Assembly (NCBI GenBank): GCA_005882115.1 | Contig: VBEG01000057.1 | Location: 1-36,463, forward strand | Source of the DNA: Chloroflexota bacterium | Lineage (GTDB): Bacteria; Chloroflexota; Dormibacteria; Dormibacterales; Dormibacteraceae | Direction: 5' to 3' | DNA: 36,463 bases | Part shown: positions 7,345 to 15,721 of the stretch, in pieces | Layout: each line of letters opens with the position of its first letter | How positions within the stretch are numbered: position 1 is the first letter of the stretch | Made by a program: the position numbers and the translations under genes | The notes under the pieces: model-generated | What the model was told of the DNA's origin: nothing | The model's database searches: none | The model's input: only the letters and a program-made list of their open reading frames with translations

Positions 7345-8260
7345 CGACACGTGGCACATTTCGATCCACGTTGCGCCCACCTACGAAGTCGCGCCTAACA
7401 ACATCTGCAAGGCTGGTCACTGGAACCGACGGATAGCGACGGCGCACTTCTGACGCGTCAAACGCCTTTGGCGTGGTATCCATGACGATTCCCGCCTGGA
7501 TCTGTCTTGCCAGGCTCGGATTCAGCCGGCCCATCAATATTGCTGTCAGCCTCATCGCGAGTGGTGGTATGTGGCTAACCGTGCCGCCCAGTCCTGCCTC
7601 CTGTCGGAAAACGTCAAGGAACGCCGTCATGCTCAGGTTCTCAGGGCCACCGACCTCGATCACCTCACCGCGCATACCCGGGTCGATGATTGCCAGCTCG
7701 ACGAAGCGACCGACGTCTGACGCTGACACCCAGTTGATCGGATTACGACCGCGGCCAAAGACCTGAGTCCTGCCTTTCTCGAGCAGCGGACGGCCCAGCA
7801 CTTCACACCAGGTCTCCATGTAGGAGGTCGGCCGGAGGATGGTCCAGGCCAGTCCGCTGGCCTTCAGGTCCTGCTCAGCCACGTACTTCATTCTCATGAG
7901 GTCCATCGGGTGATCAGGAGCCGCGTCTTTGACCGAGGTCAGCACGAAGCGATCTACATTCGCCTCGCGCGCGGCCCGGATGAGGTTGCGATTGCCGTCT
8001 CGATCGATGGTGGCTGGGCTGGCGTCCTTGGTCCCCACGAATCCCTGAATCGCCGAGACCACCGCTTGAGCTCCCTCGACGGCCCGCCTGACGGCGGTCA
8101 GGTCGCGGACGTCGCCTTCGACGATCTCGACGCCCGCACCTTCGAGGTGGGCTGCTCGGCCGCGATCACGCGTCAGCACGCGAACCCGGAATCCCCGCGC
8201 CTGGAGCAGACCGACGACTTTGGTCCCGAGGCGGCCGGTGCCGCCGGCCACGCTGATCAT
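7334..8260 (-). CDS. NmrA-like NAD(P)-binding oxidoreductase
   Basis: A 308-residue protein of the NmrA/atypical short-chain dehydrogenase group. The N-terminal Rossmann motif GGTGRLG is at residues 6-12, followed by the VRVLTRD segment that contacts the cofactor. The middle has FVLTSVKDAAPDHP and the WTILRPTSYMETW region typical of this group. The frame is open far upstream, but the ATG at 8260 begins directly before the Rossmann strand and overlaps the SnoaL stop (ATGA), so it is the start. Two-gene operon with the SnoaL-like protein, divergent from the STAND regulator. The last codons (RVVTP and the stop) lie inside the arm repeats of att copy 2, so the C-terminus is partly element end. 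The substrate is unknown. Confidence 0.92.
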   Translation of the reverse strand: MISVAGGTGRLGTKVVGLLQARGFRVRVLTRDRGRAAHLEGAGVEIVEGDVRDLTAVRRAVEGAQAVVSAIQGFVGTKDASPATIDRDGNRNLIRAAREANVDRFVLTSVKDAAPDHPMDLMRMKYVAEQDLKASGLAWTILRPTSYMETWCEVLGRPLLEKGRTQVFGRGRNPINWVSASDVGRFVELAIIDPGMRGEVIEVGGPENLSMTAFLDVFRQEAGLGGTVSHIPPLAMRLTAILMGRLNPSLARQIQAGIVMDTTPKAFDASEVRRRYPSVPVTSLADVVRRDFVGGRNVDRNVPRVVTP

Positions 8261-8703
8261 CGTCGGCTCTCTGCGGATGCCGCCGGATCGGGCAACACGC
8301 CGACTTTGATGAGAAAGTCTGTTGTGTCGACGACGTCCCAATGCTCGGCCAGCCGACCGTCTCGAAGCAGGAAGATGTCCACACCGTGGGCGGCCACGTT
8401 TTTGCCGGTCGGTGCGAAACCGAACCAATCGCCGACATGCGTGCCTTGGTTCGACCACATGATCGCGACTTTGTCGCCCTCGGCAATCACGTGCTCGATC
8501 GTGAAATGGGGGTTGAAGGCCGCGCGGACCATGCTGGCGCGCTGCTTGAGGCCCTCCGCCCCCTGGCTCTGATGCGGGAAGGGGTTGTGCTCTACATGCT
8601 CTGGCCAGGCAATCTGATCGAGGAGTTCCAGGCGTCCCTCGTTCAGGACCTCCTCATAGAGGGTCCGAATCGTCTGTTTGTTCGTGATTTCTCGCTCGGG
8701 CAT
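8257..8703 (-). CDS. SnoaL-like polyketide cyclase/ester cyclase family protein
   Basis: A 148-residue protein of the NTF2-like fold, SnoaL-like group. Visible features are the N-terminal helix NKQTIRTLYEEVLNEGRLELLD, then the WPEHVEHNP pocket segment, the GDKVAIMWSNQGTHVGDWFG strand pair, and HGVDIFLLRDGRLAEHWDV, the typical family ending. The ATG at 8703 is preceded by a GGAGAAG ribosome binding site, which decides the start over the longer open frame. It is the first gene of a pair with the NmrA-like reductase. Function could be small-molecule cyclase, hydrolase or simply ligand binding; members of this family are frequent in soil bacteria without known substrates. Confidence 0.9.
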   Translation of the reverse strand: MPEREITNKQTIRTLYEEVLNEGRLELLDQIAWPEHVEHNPFPHQSQGAEGLKQRASMVRAAFNPHFTIEHVIAEGDKVAIMWSNQGTHVGDWFGFAPTGKNVAAHGVDIFLLRDGRLAEHWDVVDTTDFLIKVGVLPDPAASAESRR

Positions 8704-8794
8704 GGCTCTTCTCCTTATCTCGAGGCCTAGGCGCATTTGGCCGGCGGTGCTCGATTGATCATGTTGCGAAGCGGCGGCCGGCGCCATGAAACTA

Positions 8795-8825
8795 AGTCAC
8801 CGTTTGAGTCACCGATTTGAGTGAC
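8795..8825. promoter_or_regulatory. direct repeats overlapping the STAND regulator start
   Basis: AGTCACCGTTTG at 8795-8806 is followed directly by AGTCACCGATTTG at 8807-8819 and AGTGAC at 8820-8825, so GTCAC recurs every 12-13 bp and ends as its inverse GTGAC. The TTG start of the XRE-STAND protein lies inside the second unit. The site sits in the 113-bp gap between divergent genes. It is a good candidate operator for that regulator. Confidence 0.5.
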
Positions 8826-11129
8826 ATCGACCAGGCTCTGGGTCGGACGCTGAAGCGCCTGCGCCTGGCAGCCGGGATGACGCAAGAGGAGCTCGCGGAA
8901 CGAGCGGGAATCAGCGCGCGAACCGTAAGCGACGTCGAACGCGGTCTGCGGACGCTGGTCCACCACGACACGGCCCGGCGGCTCACATCTGCGCTCGGCC
9001 TGGGCGATGAGCAACGCCTGGGGTTTGAGGTGCTTGCGCGCGGCGGCCCGCCTGGCCGGCCACCTCTCCCAACGCCGTCCGGGTTGCCGACTCCGCTGAC
9101 CCCGTGCCTCGGCCGATTCAAGGAGCTGGAAGCCATCAAAGGCGCCCTGCTGGGCGGCGATGTGCGGCTTCTCACGCTCACAGGCCCCGGCGGCATCGGC
9201 AAGACGCGCCTCGGCGTCGAGGCTGCGCGCGAAATCGAGACGTCCTGGCCTGACGGCGTGTTCTTCATCTCGCTGGGCGAGTTGAAGAATGCGTCCTTGG
9301 TCGCGCCTGAGCTTGCCAAAGCGGTCGGCGCAGTTGAATCTGGCCCCGGGCTACAGGAAGTGTTGATCAGGCGCCTCGCCGAAAAGCGAGCATTGATCGT
9401 GCTCGATACCTTCGAGCATTTGGCCGCCGCTGCGCCGGTGGTCTATGCGCTGCTCTTGGGATGTCCCAAAACCACCTTCCTCGTGACAAGTCGAAGCGCT
9501 TTGCGGTTGCGCGGAGAGCACGAGTTTCCGGTGCCGCCGCTCGAGTCGCCACCTGACACGGGCGGCGATCCACTCGATGACGTCATGAGGTGGCCGGCGA
9601 CAACGCTGTTTTGGCACCGGGTGCGGGCGGTGCAGCCTGCCCTGACGCTGGATCGGCAAAGCGCTTCGCTGGTGATCGACATCTGCCGCAAGCTGGATGG
9701 TCTTCCCCTGGCGATCGAGCTGGCGGCGGCACGCGTCAAGCATCTGCCCCTCGCCGCCATACGTGACCAGCTCGAGCATCGGCTGGAGCTGCTCGTCGGC
9801 GGGCCCCTCGACCTGCCGGTGCGCCAGCGCGCCATCCGCGACACGGTCGCTTGGAGTCATGACCTGCTCGACGGTCGAGCTCAAACGCTCTTACGCCGCC
9901 TTTCCATATTCGCCGGCGGCTGGGCTCTTGATGACATCGACGACATCTGCGGCCCCGCGGTAGATATCGGCGGCGCGCTCGATGGTGTGAGTGCGCTGGT
10001 CGATCAGAGCCTGATCGTGGTCGATCGGCACGGGCCCGACGGGCGGTTCGACATGCTGGACGTGGTCAGGGAGTACGCAGCCAGCCAGCTCGTTGAGGCC
10101 GGCGAGAGCCGGGAGGTCGCCCGCCGGCACGCCCTCCATTACCTGAGCATCGTTGAGGACGCGGAGCCCAGACTTGTCCGGGCCGGCCACGAGCGTTGGT
10201 TCCATCGCCTCGAAGTCGAGCGCGGCAACCTTCGAGCCGGAATGACGTGGGCGATCGATCACGGGGAGACGGTTCTGGCGCTGCGATATATGGTCGCGCT
10301 CTGGCGTTACTGGCGGCACTTTGGTGAGTTCGCAGAGGGCAGGCGCTGGTTGCATGCGGCGCTGGCGATGCCTGGAGAGACACCGGCTTCCCTGCGTGCC
10401 AAAGCATTGTGGGCGGCGGGTGCTCTCGCGTTTCCGCAGGCCGACCACGACAGCATGGCTGTCCTGGCCTCCGAGGCTTATGAGCTCGCGCTGCAGAGCG
10501 AAGATCGGATGGATCTCCGGAACGCACTCACCAGCGTAGGCATGGTCGCGATGGTGCGAGCTCAGTACCAAGAGGCGCTGCCGTCGTTTCGCGAGGCTGT
10601 GGCGATCTGTCAATCCCTTGGTTTGAGCTGGCAGCTCGGAACGTCGTATCTGAACCTGGGCACGGCTCTGCTTCACGCGGGTTTCGGCGAAGAGGCGGTG
10701 TCCACGCTGCAGGAAGGGCTTCGCGTCTATCGCGAGCTTGGCGACGACGTGTTTGCCGCCCGGATCAACAACACGATGGCCCATGCGGCTCTAGCGCGTG
10801 GGGACATCGAGGAAGCCGGTCGCCTTGCGCGCGAAGCGCTCTTGTCGGTCGCCGAACAGGGAGAGCGGCAGGGTATCGGGGAGGGGCTGCAGGTGTTGGC
10901 CGCGGTCGCGGCCGCGCGCTCTGAACCGGAGCGTGCAGCCAGACTCGCGGGTGCGGCGGCGGCGGCCAGGGAGATGATCGCCGCGCGCCCCGGGCCATTT
11001 GACGTGGCGATCCCGAGACGCTTCATAGAGACCAGCGAGAAGGCCGTCGGCGCGAAGCGGTGGCATCGGTCGTGGCAGACCGGTCACGCCCTGAGCATCG
11101 AGGCTGCCGTTGCGTACGCGCTTGCATAG
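8817..11129 (+). CDS. XRE-family STAND ATPase transcriptional regulator with TPR-like C-terminus
   Basis: A 770-residue signal-transducing regulator. Residues 7-65 are an XRE-type helix-turn-helix with GMTQEELAERAGISARTVSD. A STAND/NB-ARC-like ATPase follows, with Walker A LTGPGGIGKTRL near residue 121-132, Walker B ALIVLDTFEHL near 190-200, a TSRSALRLRGEHEFPVPPL sensor segment and the GLPLAIELAAARVKHLPL motif. The C-terminal half is helical, with TPR-like repeats (for example AEGRRWLHAALAM and REAVAICQSLGLSWQLG). This architecture is common in actinobacteria and Chloroflexota. The start is TTG at 8817 with no clear ribosome binding site. It is divergent from the SnoaL/NmrA pair, so these are its most likely targets. 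The inducing ligand is unknown. Confidence 0.93.
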   Translation: MSDIDQALGRTLKRLRLAAGMTQEELAERAGISARTVSDVERGLRTLVHHDTARRLTSALGLGDEQRLGFEVLARGGPPGRPPLPTPSGLPTPLTPCLGRFKELEAIKGALLGGDVRLLTLTGPGGIGKTRLGVEAAREIETSWPDGVFFISLGELKNASLVAPELAKAVGAVESGPGLQEVLIRRLAEKRALIVLDTFEHLAAAAPVVYALLLGCPKTTFLVTSRSALRLRGEHEFPVPPLESPPDTGGDPLDDVMRWPATTLFWHRVRAVQPALTLDRQSASLVIDICRKLDGLPLAIELAAARVKHLPLAAIRDQLEHRLELLVGGPLDLPVRQRAIRDTVAWSHDLLDGRAQTLLRRLSIFAGGWALDDIDDICGPAVDIGGALDGVSALVDQSLIVVDRHGPDGRFDMLDVVREYAASQLVEAGESREVARRHALHYLSIVEDAEPRLVRAGHERWFHRLEVERGNLRAGMTWAIDHGETVLALRYMVALWRYWRHFGEFAEGRRWLHAALAMPGETPASLRAKALWAAGALAFPQADHDSMAVLASEAYELALQSEDRMDLRNALTSVGMVAMVRAQYQEALPSFREAVAICQSLGLSWQLGTSYLNLGTALLHAGFGEEAVSTLQEGLRVYRELGDDVFAARINNTMAHAALARGDIEEAGRLAREALLSVAEQGERQGIGEGLQVLAAVAAARSEPERAARLAGAAAAAREMIAARPGPFDVAIPRRFIETSEKAVGAKRWHRSWQTGHALSIEAAVAYALA

Positions 11130-11592
11130 GTCGGGTTGTTTCGAAATTAACGTGTCAACGAGCTGGGTCGATGGCTGCCAGGACCGCCATGTACCTTTGC
11201 TCAGTCACGGTCGTGCGGGTGTCGTGGCAGCGCGATGGTGTCTCAGACGGCGCCATGCGATAGCGCTGTCTTCATCTCCCGCTATTCGACACAGAGCGCC
11301 GACCGGATGCGATGCGACACCCGAACATCGGAGCAATGAAGCTAAGCTGGCTGGCTCGCGAACATCGCCTCAAAACTTGGACAGGCGCATTGCCTGTGTT
11401 CCGGAGGACCATCGGTCGCGCACGATTCTCTTTCGCGCAGGCTGCGGAAGATCATCATGGGTCGGGGTAGCGCCACGCGCTTCGTTTCGCGTGCTGTCGA
11501 CGCGGCTGGCCAGGTAGTACCAGTAACACGTGGGGTCGGCTATAGCCATCGCCCCGCCTAACTCGGCAAACAAAGGCTTCCAATTGAACATC
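11130..11592. other. 463-bp stretch without a supported gene
   Basis: No open frame here has convincing coding character. A 73-codon minus-strand frame at 11370-11591 starts one base after the stop of the ABM-like gene (TGA-G-ATG). Its first half (MFNWKPLFAELGGAMAIAD) could be real, but the rest is low-complexity arginine-rich and it has no homologue I recognise. The stretch may be decayed DNA between the two gene sets of block B. Confidence 0.5.
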
Positions 11593-11937
11593 TCAGATTG
11601 ATCCAGCCGGCGTCCCTGCTAGTTCTAGAGCCTTGGCATCGAATTGCACGGCGTTGACTTGCCAGCAGGACATGGGCGCACGCTCGCCGGTGGAGATTCG
11701 CAAGATAGCCGACAATGCCTCGCGAAACACGGTGCTGCTAGGCCGGCGCTGCGCTTGTTCCTCGGTATCCCAGAAGGTCAACATCATCCCATCTCCCGTA
11801 GCTCTGTTCTCGAGATTCACGGCGCCTCGAAAACCTGGCTCAGACAGCAGGGCCGGGAGAAGTAACTCCGTCACGGCGCGATTCATTTCGTGCCTATTAG
11901 GCGGGGTTGTGCCGCCTTGAACAACCATCGCGTACAT
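11593..11937 (-). CDS. ABM-like (antibiotic biosynthesis monooxygenase fold) protein
   Basis: A 114-residue protein that looks like a dimeric alpha/beta-barrel member. It has an initial beta strand MYAMVVQG, a helix spanning NRAVTELLLPALLSEPGF, then RGAVNLENRATGDGMMLTFWDTEEQAQ, where the WDTEEQA turn is typical. The ATG has a strong AAGGAGG ribosome binding site upstream. It is divergent from the TetR gene across a 62-bp gap holding two palindromes, so it is probably repressed by that TetR protein. A role in quinone or small-molecule oxidation or degradation is possible but unproven. Confidence 0.8.
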   Translation of the reverse strand: MYAMVVQGGTTPPNRHEMNRAVTELLLPALLSEPGFRGAVNLENRATGDGMMLTFWDTEEQAQRRPSSTVFREALSAILRISTGERAPMSCWQVNAVQFDAKALELAGTPAGSI

Positions 11938-11956
11938 CTCAGCTCCTCCTTCAATA

Positions 11957-11986
11957 CTATAGTGGCACTATAGCGCACTAGAGTGC
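11957..11986. promoter_or_regulatory. two palindromic operators between ABM-like and tetR genes
   Basis: CTATAGTG-G-CACTATAG (11957-11973) is a perfect 8+1+8 inverted repeat. GCACT-AG-AGTGC (11975-11986) is a second palindrome sharing the CACTA word. Both lie in the gap between divergent genes, as expected for TetR-family operators. The AT-rich first palindrome may overlap the core promoters. Confidence 0.75.
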
Positions 11987-11999
11987 TACTTTAGGAGGA

Positions 12000-12629
12000 A
12001 TGAAAGCGGCTGTCAAGTCCCATCAGCGACCAATCTCCCGGCATCAGAAACGTGAGCCTCCTGGCCGCCGGGCGATCGCGGCCGCTGCCCGCAAACTCTT
12101 CAGAGTGCGCGGCTACGCGCGTACGACCATCGAAGCGATCGCGCAGGAGGCAGGGTATGCCGTGCCAACCGTGTACTTCCACTTCGGCACAAAAGCCGCG
12201 ATCGTCGGCTACTTGATAGACCAGATGGAAGCCGAGGACATCGTGCCGGTGTTCCAGAAGTTGCTGCAAGAAGGCGATCCCATTCGCATGCTCCAGGGAA
12301 CGGCACACATTGCCCGGATGTCGTGTGAGCGGTGGTGGGACGTGTACGTGCTAGTGCGGTCAGCCGGCCGCACGGATCCGGCTCTGTCGAAAGCCTCCAA
12401 GAAGTTGGACAGCGGGCGTCTGTACGGGCTGCGTATCTTCGCCGAGGCATTAGACCGCGGTGGCCACCTTCGTGATGACCTGAATGGCCGCCGGGCGACA
12501 GACATTTTGTGGGCGGTTGCCTCCGAGGACACATACCAGCGATTGGTCATTGAGCGAGGTTGGACCCATGATGAATTCGAGCTGTGGCTAGGCGAGTCCC
12601 TCAAGCGGGGACTGTTAGGAGTCACATAG
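12000..12629 (+). CDS. TetR family transcriptional regulator
   Basis: A 209-residue TetR-type repressor. The N-terminal DNA-binding domain runs from about residue 20 to 70 with RRAIAAAARKLFRVRGYART, then IEAIAQEAGYAVPTVYFHF, the classic TetR recognition-helix region, and GTKAAIVGYLI. The C-terminal ligand domain is helical and includes DRNGRRATDILWAVASEDTYQRL-like segments ending in WLGESLKRGLLG. The ATG at 12000 follows AGGAGG after only one base, which is unusually tight, so the true start may differ slightly. It is divergent from the ABM-like gene with shared palindromes, and most likely represses both. From 12630 to 12732 there is no gene, only a short inverted repeat (GTGGAT at 12701 and ATCCAC at 12718). 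Confidence 0.93.
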   Translation: MKAAVKSHQRPISRHQKREPPGRRAIAAAARKLFRVRGYARTTIEAIAQEAGYAVPTVYFHFGTKAAIVGYLIDQMEAEDIVPVFQKLLQEGDPIRMLQGTAHIARMSCERWWDVYVLVRSAGRTDPALSKASKKLDSGRLYGLRIFAEALDRGGHLRDDLNGRRATDILWAVASEDTYQRLVIERGWTHDEFELWLGESLKRGLLGVT

Positions 12630-12732
12630 GAGGGCCAGGCTGAATGCCCCGGGCTCCAGATTTCCGCTACCGTCCACGATCCAGGCCGATGTCTGGACCT
12701 GTGGATCCCGATCTGCAATCCACGAGAAATAT

Positions 12733-12854
12733 TGGTGCTCGCGCAGGGAGTCGAACCCTGAACCTTGGGATTTAGGAGGCTGCGGGCACCCAGTGTCAGG
12801 GAGGGTCTGAGAGTGTCAGGGAGTCTCTACGTGAAGGTGTCCATTAAGGTGTCA
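12733..12854 (-). repeat. att copy 3: tRNA-Lys 3' half plus arm repeats
   Basis: Positions 12733-12778 match the tRNA-Lys 3' half. There is one T-loop substitution and an altered anticodon-loop end carrying one extra base. The arm at 12779-12854 has CTGCGGGCA, four 10-bp units of GTGTCAGGGA type, then GTGAAGGTGTCC and ATTAAGGTGTCA. It joins blocks B and A. The tRNA 5' half is absent. Confidence 0.87.
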
Positions 12855-12862
12855 CATTGCGC

Positions 12863-13393
12863 TCAACTGGGCGCTTCAGCATGGCCTCCGCTAATCCGGA
12901 CCGCGAACAGCAGAAACAGGGTCACCAGAGGGATACGGCTGAAGACAGACCAGCCCGGGGAATTCGGATCTATGAGCGTTGCCTCGATCTGCGCCAGCAC
13001 GAAAACCCCCACCTGCACCCCGATCACAAGCCACCACCCCCAGCCCCATCGGCGAACAAGTAAGACGATGGACGCGAGGAGGTCGAGCGCTCCGATCGCG
13101 CAGAGCTCAATCGCAAAACGTGCGTGCACTGAGGCTGCGTGCACTGAGGCGACGCCTTCTGTGTATTGCTCCGTCCACTCGTCGGAGCCAGCGAAGAAGC
13201 ACACCAAGGACCCGAACCCGACCACGGCGGCCGACGCATATAGCGGCCACCGGTGGGCATGACCGCGCACGAAGATGTCGAAGAGGATCACGTTGCAAGC
13301 AATCAAGGCGATGCCGATGGAAATCCAGGCGACTACTGTGAGCCAGGTGGGCACGCGTACATGTTCAATCAGATCTCGCTGAAGAGCCAGCAC
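12863..13393 (-). CDS. four-helix membrane protein, unknown function
   Basis: A 176-residue protein with four clear membrane helices (about residues 18-40, 49-68, 92-113 and 119-140) and perhaps a fifth near 152-167. The loop between helices two and three contains a short duplication (VHAASVHA), which in DNA is a tandem copy of GTGCACTGAGGC. I do not recognise a family. The stop lies nine bases after the arm repeats of att copy 3, so the gene occupies the very end of block A. The gene upstream on the same strand is the broken LuxR-type regulator. Confidence 0.7.
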   Translation of the reverse strand: MLALQRDLIEHVRVPTWLTVVAWISIGIALIACNVILFDIFVRGHAHRWPLYASAAVVGFGSLVCFFAGSDEWTEQYTEGVASVHAASVHARFAIELCAIGALDLLASIVLLVRRWGWGWWLVIGVQVGVFVLAQIEATLIDPNSPGWSVFSRIPLVTLFLLFAVRISGGHAEAPS

Positions 13394-13430
13394 CCCGATG
13401 CAATGGTCAGGTCTGCGAGCATGGGGAGTG

Positions 13431-14520
13431 TCACGAAGATGCGGTACGGGCGAGGATGTTCGAGACGTGCCGTTCGACCGTTTTCCGCGATAAGAAGAGC
13501 CTGCTGGCGATCTCAGGGTTGCTGTGACCTTCGCCTATGAGCGTGGCGATCTGCCTTTCTCTTTCGCTTAGCGTGTCCAATGGCCGCTCGCCGCGCTTGG
13601 CCTGTCCTCTGCGCCAGGTCCGCACGCCCAGGCGCCGCAGGCCGAGATCCGCCATCTGCTGCTCGGTGGACGCACCCACGGCAGCGGCCAGCTCGCCGGC
13701 CTGACGAAACTCTTCCGCCGCCCGGCGGCTGTCACGCGTTTGGAGTGCCGCGGCAAGGTCCAGCCTCGTCCACAGGAGCGAAGCCACCAGGCCGAGCCGC
13801 CTCCGCTCTGCAACGAGAGCCTCGAGCTCGGCAATTCCGGACAGGTCATGCCTGGCGACTGCAAGGAGAGCCGCCACGTGGCGACGCCACAGCGCGTCGT
13901 TCAAGACCGCGTCGCGTCCGTCTTCGTCCCAGCTTTCGAGCTGACCTTCGGCCTCTTCGATTCGACCGCGCGAATGCCTCACCCGCCTTGAGCGTGTGCT
14001 CGCGGGAGCATCGCCGGCAGCCAGCGGCAATCGAGTCCTGGCGGCTGGCAGCGACGTGCAGTTCTATCTCCTGGCTCCGGGTCTGGCTAGCGCACCTGGC
14101 CAGCCAGACAAAAATGCTCTGGTGGAGGTGCATCCGGAAATGGGGCTCCCGTTGGCGAGTGATTTCGCGCTCGAGACTGCTGATCGCGTCGCGCCAGTCG
14201 CCACGAGACAGCCAGGCCTCGTGGCGGAGGCTGTGAATCGACCAGTCGCCCACCTTGCTCATGGCGAAGCGATCACTCTCGCCCGCCAGGCGCCGCTCCA
14301 GCTCGAGACATTCGGTGATCACCTCATCCGCCTCGCCGAGTCGACTCGCCTCGAGCAGCTTGCTCAGCAAATTTGTACCCGATGTGAGTACAAGCATTGG
14401 GAGCATTCGCTCACGCGCTCGCTTCCATGCCCTCCGCCCGCTGTCCAGCGCTTCACCGATACGGCCGGCGAACATCAATGCGGCCGCGCGGTCATGGTCT
14501 GCCCAGACGGCTCCTTCGGG
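13431..14520 (-). pseudogene. truncated, frameshifted LuxR-type (LAL/MalT-like) regulator
   Basis: Two minus-strand frames together encode the C-terminal part of a large LuxR-type regulator. From about 14520 down to about 13990 one frame gives helical TPR-like sequence (FAGRIGEALDSGRRAWKRAR, LGEADEVITECLELERRL). Near 13970-14000 the coding character moves to another frame ([15 protein letters not shown] onward), which ends in a LuxR helix-turn-helix, [21 protein letters not shown] followed by [14 protein letters not shown]. The stop cuts the last helix short. The N-terminal ATPase domain is missing; an in-frame TAG stands just upstream of 14520. So there are three lesions: loss of the N-terminus, an internal frameshift and loss of the C-terminal end. 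It is not expected to work. From 14521 to 14731 I see no gene. Confidence 0.75.
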
Positions 14521-14731
14521 CTACCTCGGTTCGGCCCACATCTCTACGTATTAGGCATAGAGGGTGACCCGGACGTCACGCCGAAGACCTTCGACTACGT
14601 TGAAGGAAATCCAGTTGAAGGCGTCGTGCAATACGGTGGACCCTCATGCGCCACTCAGTTTGGTGTTGCGCCCGGCCTTGACGCAACTCGCGCGCGCTAC
14701 GTCTACCCGGAATGTGATGGGCGATCAGCCA

Positions 14732-15721
14732 CTAGGGAGAAGGGAGCTGGCCGGTAGGCTGATAGTAGACCTCAATGACCTTGCGTCGCACTTCGATGAT
14801 GTCTGGATTGGAGGCCTGAACACCCGCCGTAACAAGGCTTCCTGCGACGAAATAAAAGCCCAGCCGAGTTGCAGCTTCAGCGCTGCTTTGGGGTGGCGGA
14901 CACCCGAGTAATGCGTCTGCCTCTAATGCCAGGGCCTGCATCATATGACCTCCTTGCGTTTGGGATAGCCCCTCGGTTGGGTTACCCGCAGCTGAACTGA
15001 ATAGGCGGTACAAGCCCACTACGGTCGGAATGAACCGACTTCCGGTGACCAACTGAAATGCGGCAATCTCGGCCGAGAACGCCCGCACTTCACCATCTAG
15101 GTATTGGCTCCGGCTTGGCGGCCTTGGCTCCTGTCCGGTCGCAAAGTTCTCCAAGTGCTCCAGTTCATGGATTAGAGCAATGCCAGCCCACTCCCTGGTC
15201 ATCGCAAAGGGAAGGATCTGAAGCATGTTGAGGTCAGAGCGGGGCAGAACTTGTAGAGTTGGACCCTTCGCGAGTGGGTGGCCAGGCGGGGCTACAACAA
15301 GCAATCCGCCGTTGTAAATGCCGGACTCGAGCGTGAGGATGCCGTAGTTTCCGTTGGTATCCGCCTCAGCACCGTAGACTGCCCAGAGCAATCCATGCTG
15401 GCGAAACGTTGCTAAGTCGCGCAGCCACTTCATACCTACATCCTCATCGACGTTTGGCCGAGACGGGAGTTTGGAAATCACCCAATCTAGTCCGGCGTTG
15501 TACAAGGTCCTGATCTCTTGAGGTGACAGCATCGGGTCGGGATCTGGAAAACGCTCAGCCTGCTTCTCGGGGTACTTCTCCTGAATCACCTCCGTCAGGG
15601 ACCGCCAGGCAGTACCGAGCGAACCTAGAGTGCCATCCTGCGACAGTTCTCGCCAGCTACTCCCATCCCACCAAAGCCGGCCGTCTTCCGACACGGCCAT
15701 CCGAGTCCATGGCGACTCCAT
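14732..15721 (-). CDS. putative HExxH metallopeptidase with WWDG-type N-terminus
   Basis: A 329-residue protein of no family I can name. Near the N-terminus, residues 17-24 (WWDGSSWR) resemble the short WDG-x-x-W motif of DUF2510-type domains. The central region holds HELEH at residues 185-189, a zinc-binding HExxH motif in a helix (ALIHELEHLENFATG). Downstream, GEVRAFSAEIAAFQ has glutamates at about 211 and 218 that could supply the third ligand of a gluzincin-like site. No signal peptide or membrane helix is obvious. The ATG at 15721 is preferred because the open frame before it lacks protein-like character. From 15722 to 15915 there is no gene. It belongs to block A; protease activity is inferred from the motif only. 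Confidence 0.75.
   Translation of the reverse strand: MESPWTRMAVSEDGRLWWDGSSWRELSQDGTLGSLGTAWRSLTEVIQEKYPEKQAERFPDPDPMLSPQEIRTLYNAGLDWVISKLPSRPNVDEDVGMKWLRDLATFRQHGLLWAVYGAEADTNGNYGILTLESGIYNGGLLVVAPPGHPLAKGPTLQVLPRSDLNMLQILPFAMTREWAGIALIHELEHLENFATGQEPRPPSRSQYLDGEVRAFSAEIAAFQLVTGSRFIPTVVGLYRLFSSAAGNPTEGLSQTQGGHMMQALALEADALLGCPPPQSSAEAATRLGFYFVAGSLVTAGVQASNPDIIEVRRKVIEVYYQPTGQLPSP

Larger units (their letters stand above)
7279..12778. mobile_element. cargo block B, recombinase-free tRNA-associated element
   Basis: Lies between the arm of att copy 2 and the displaced tRNA 3' half of att copy 3 (12733-12778). It carries two divergent regulator/enzyme sets: NmrA-like plus SnoaL-like with an XRE-STAND regulator, and an ABM-like protein with a TetR regulator. 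No integrase or transposase is present. The limits are inferred from the repeats. Confidence 0.6.

Noticed and set aside
11370-11591. 73-codon frame just after the ABM-like gene
   Set aside because: Position is suggestive but the sequence is arginine-rich, with no conserved pattern and no ribosome binding site of its own; kept only as a remark.
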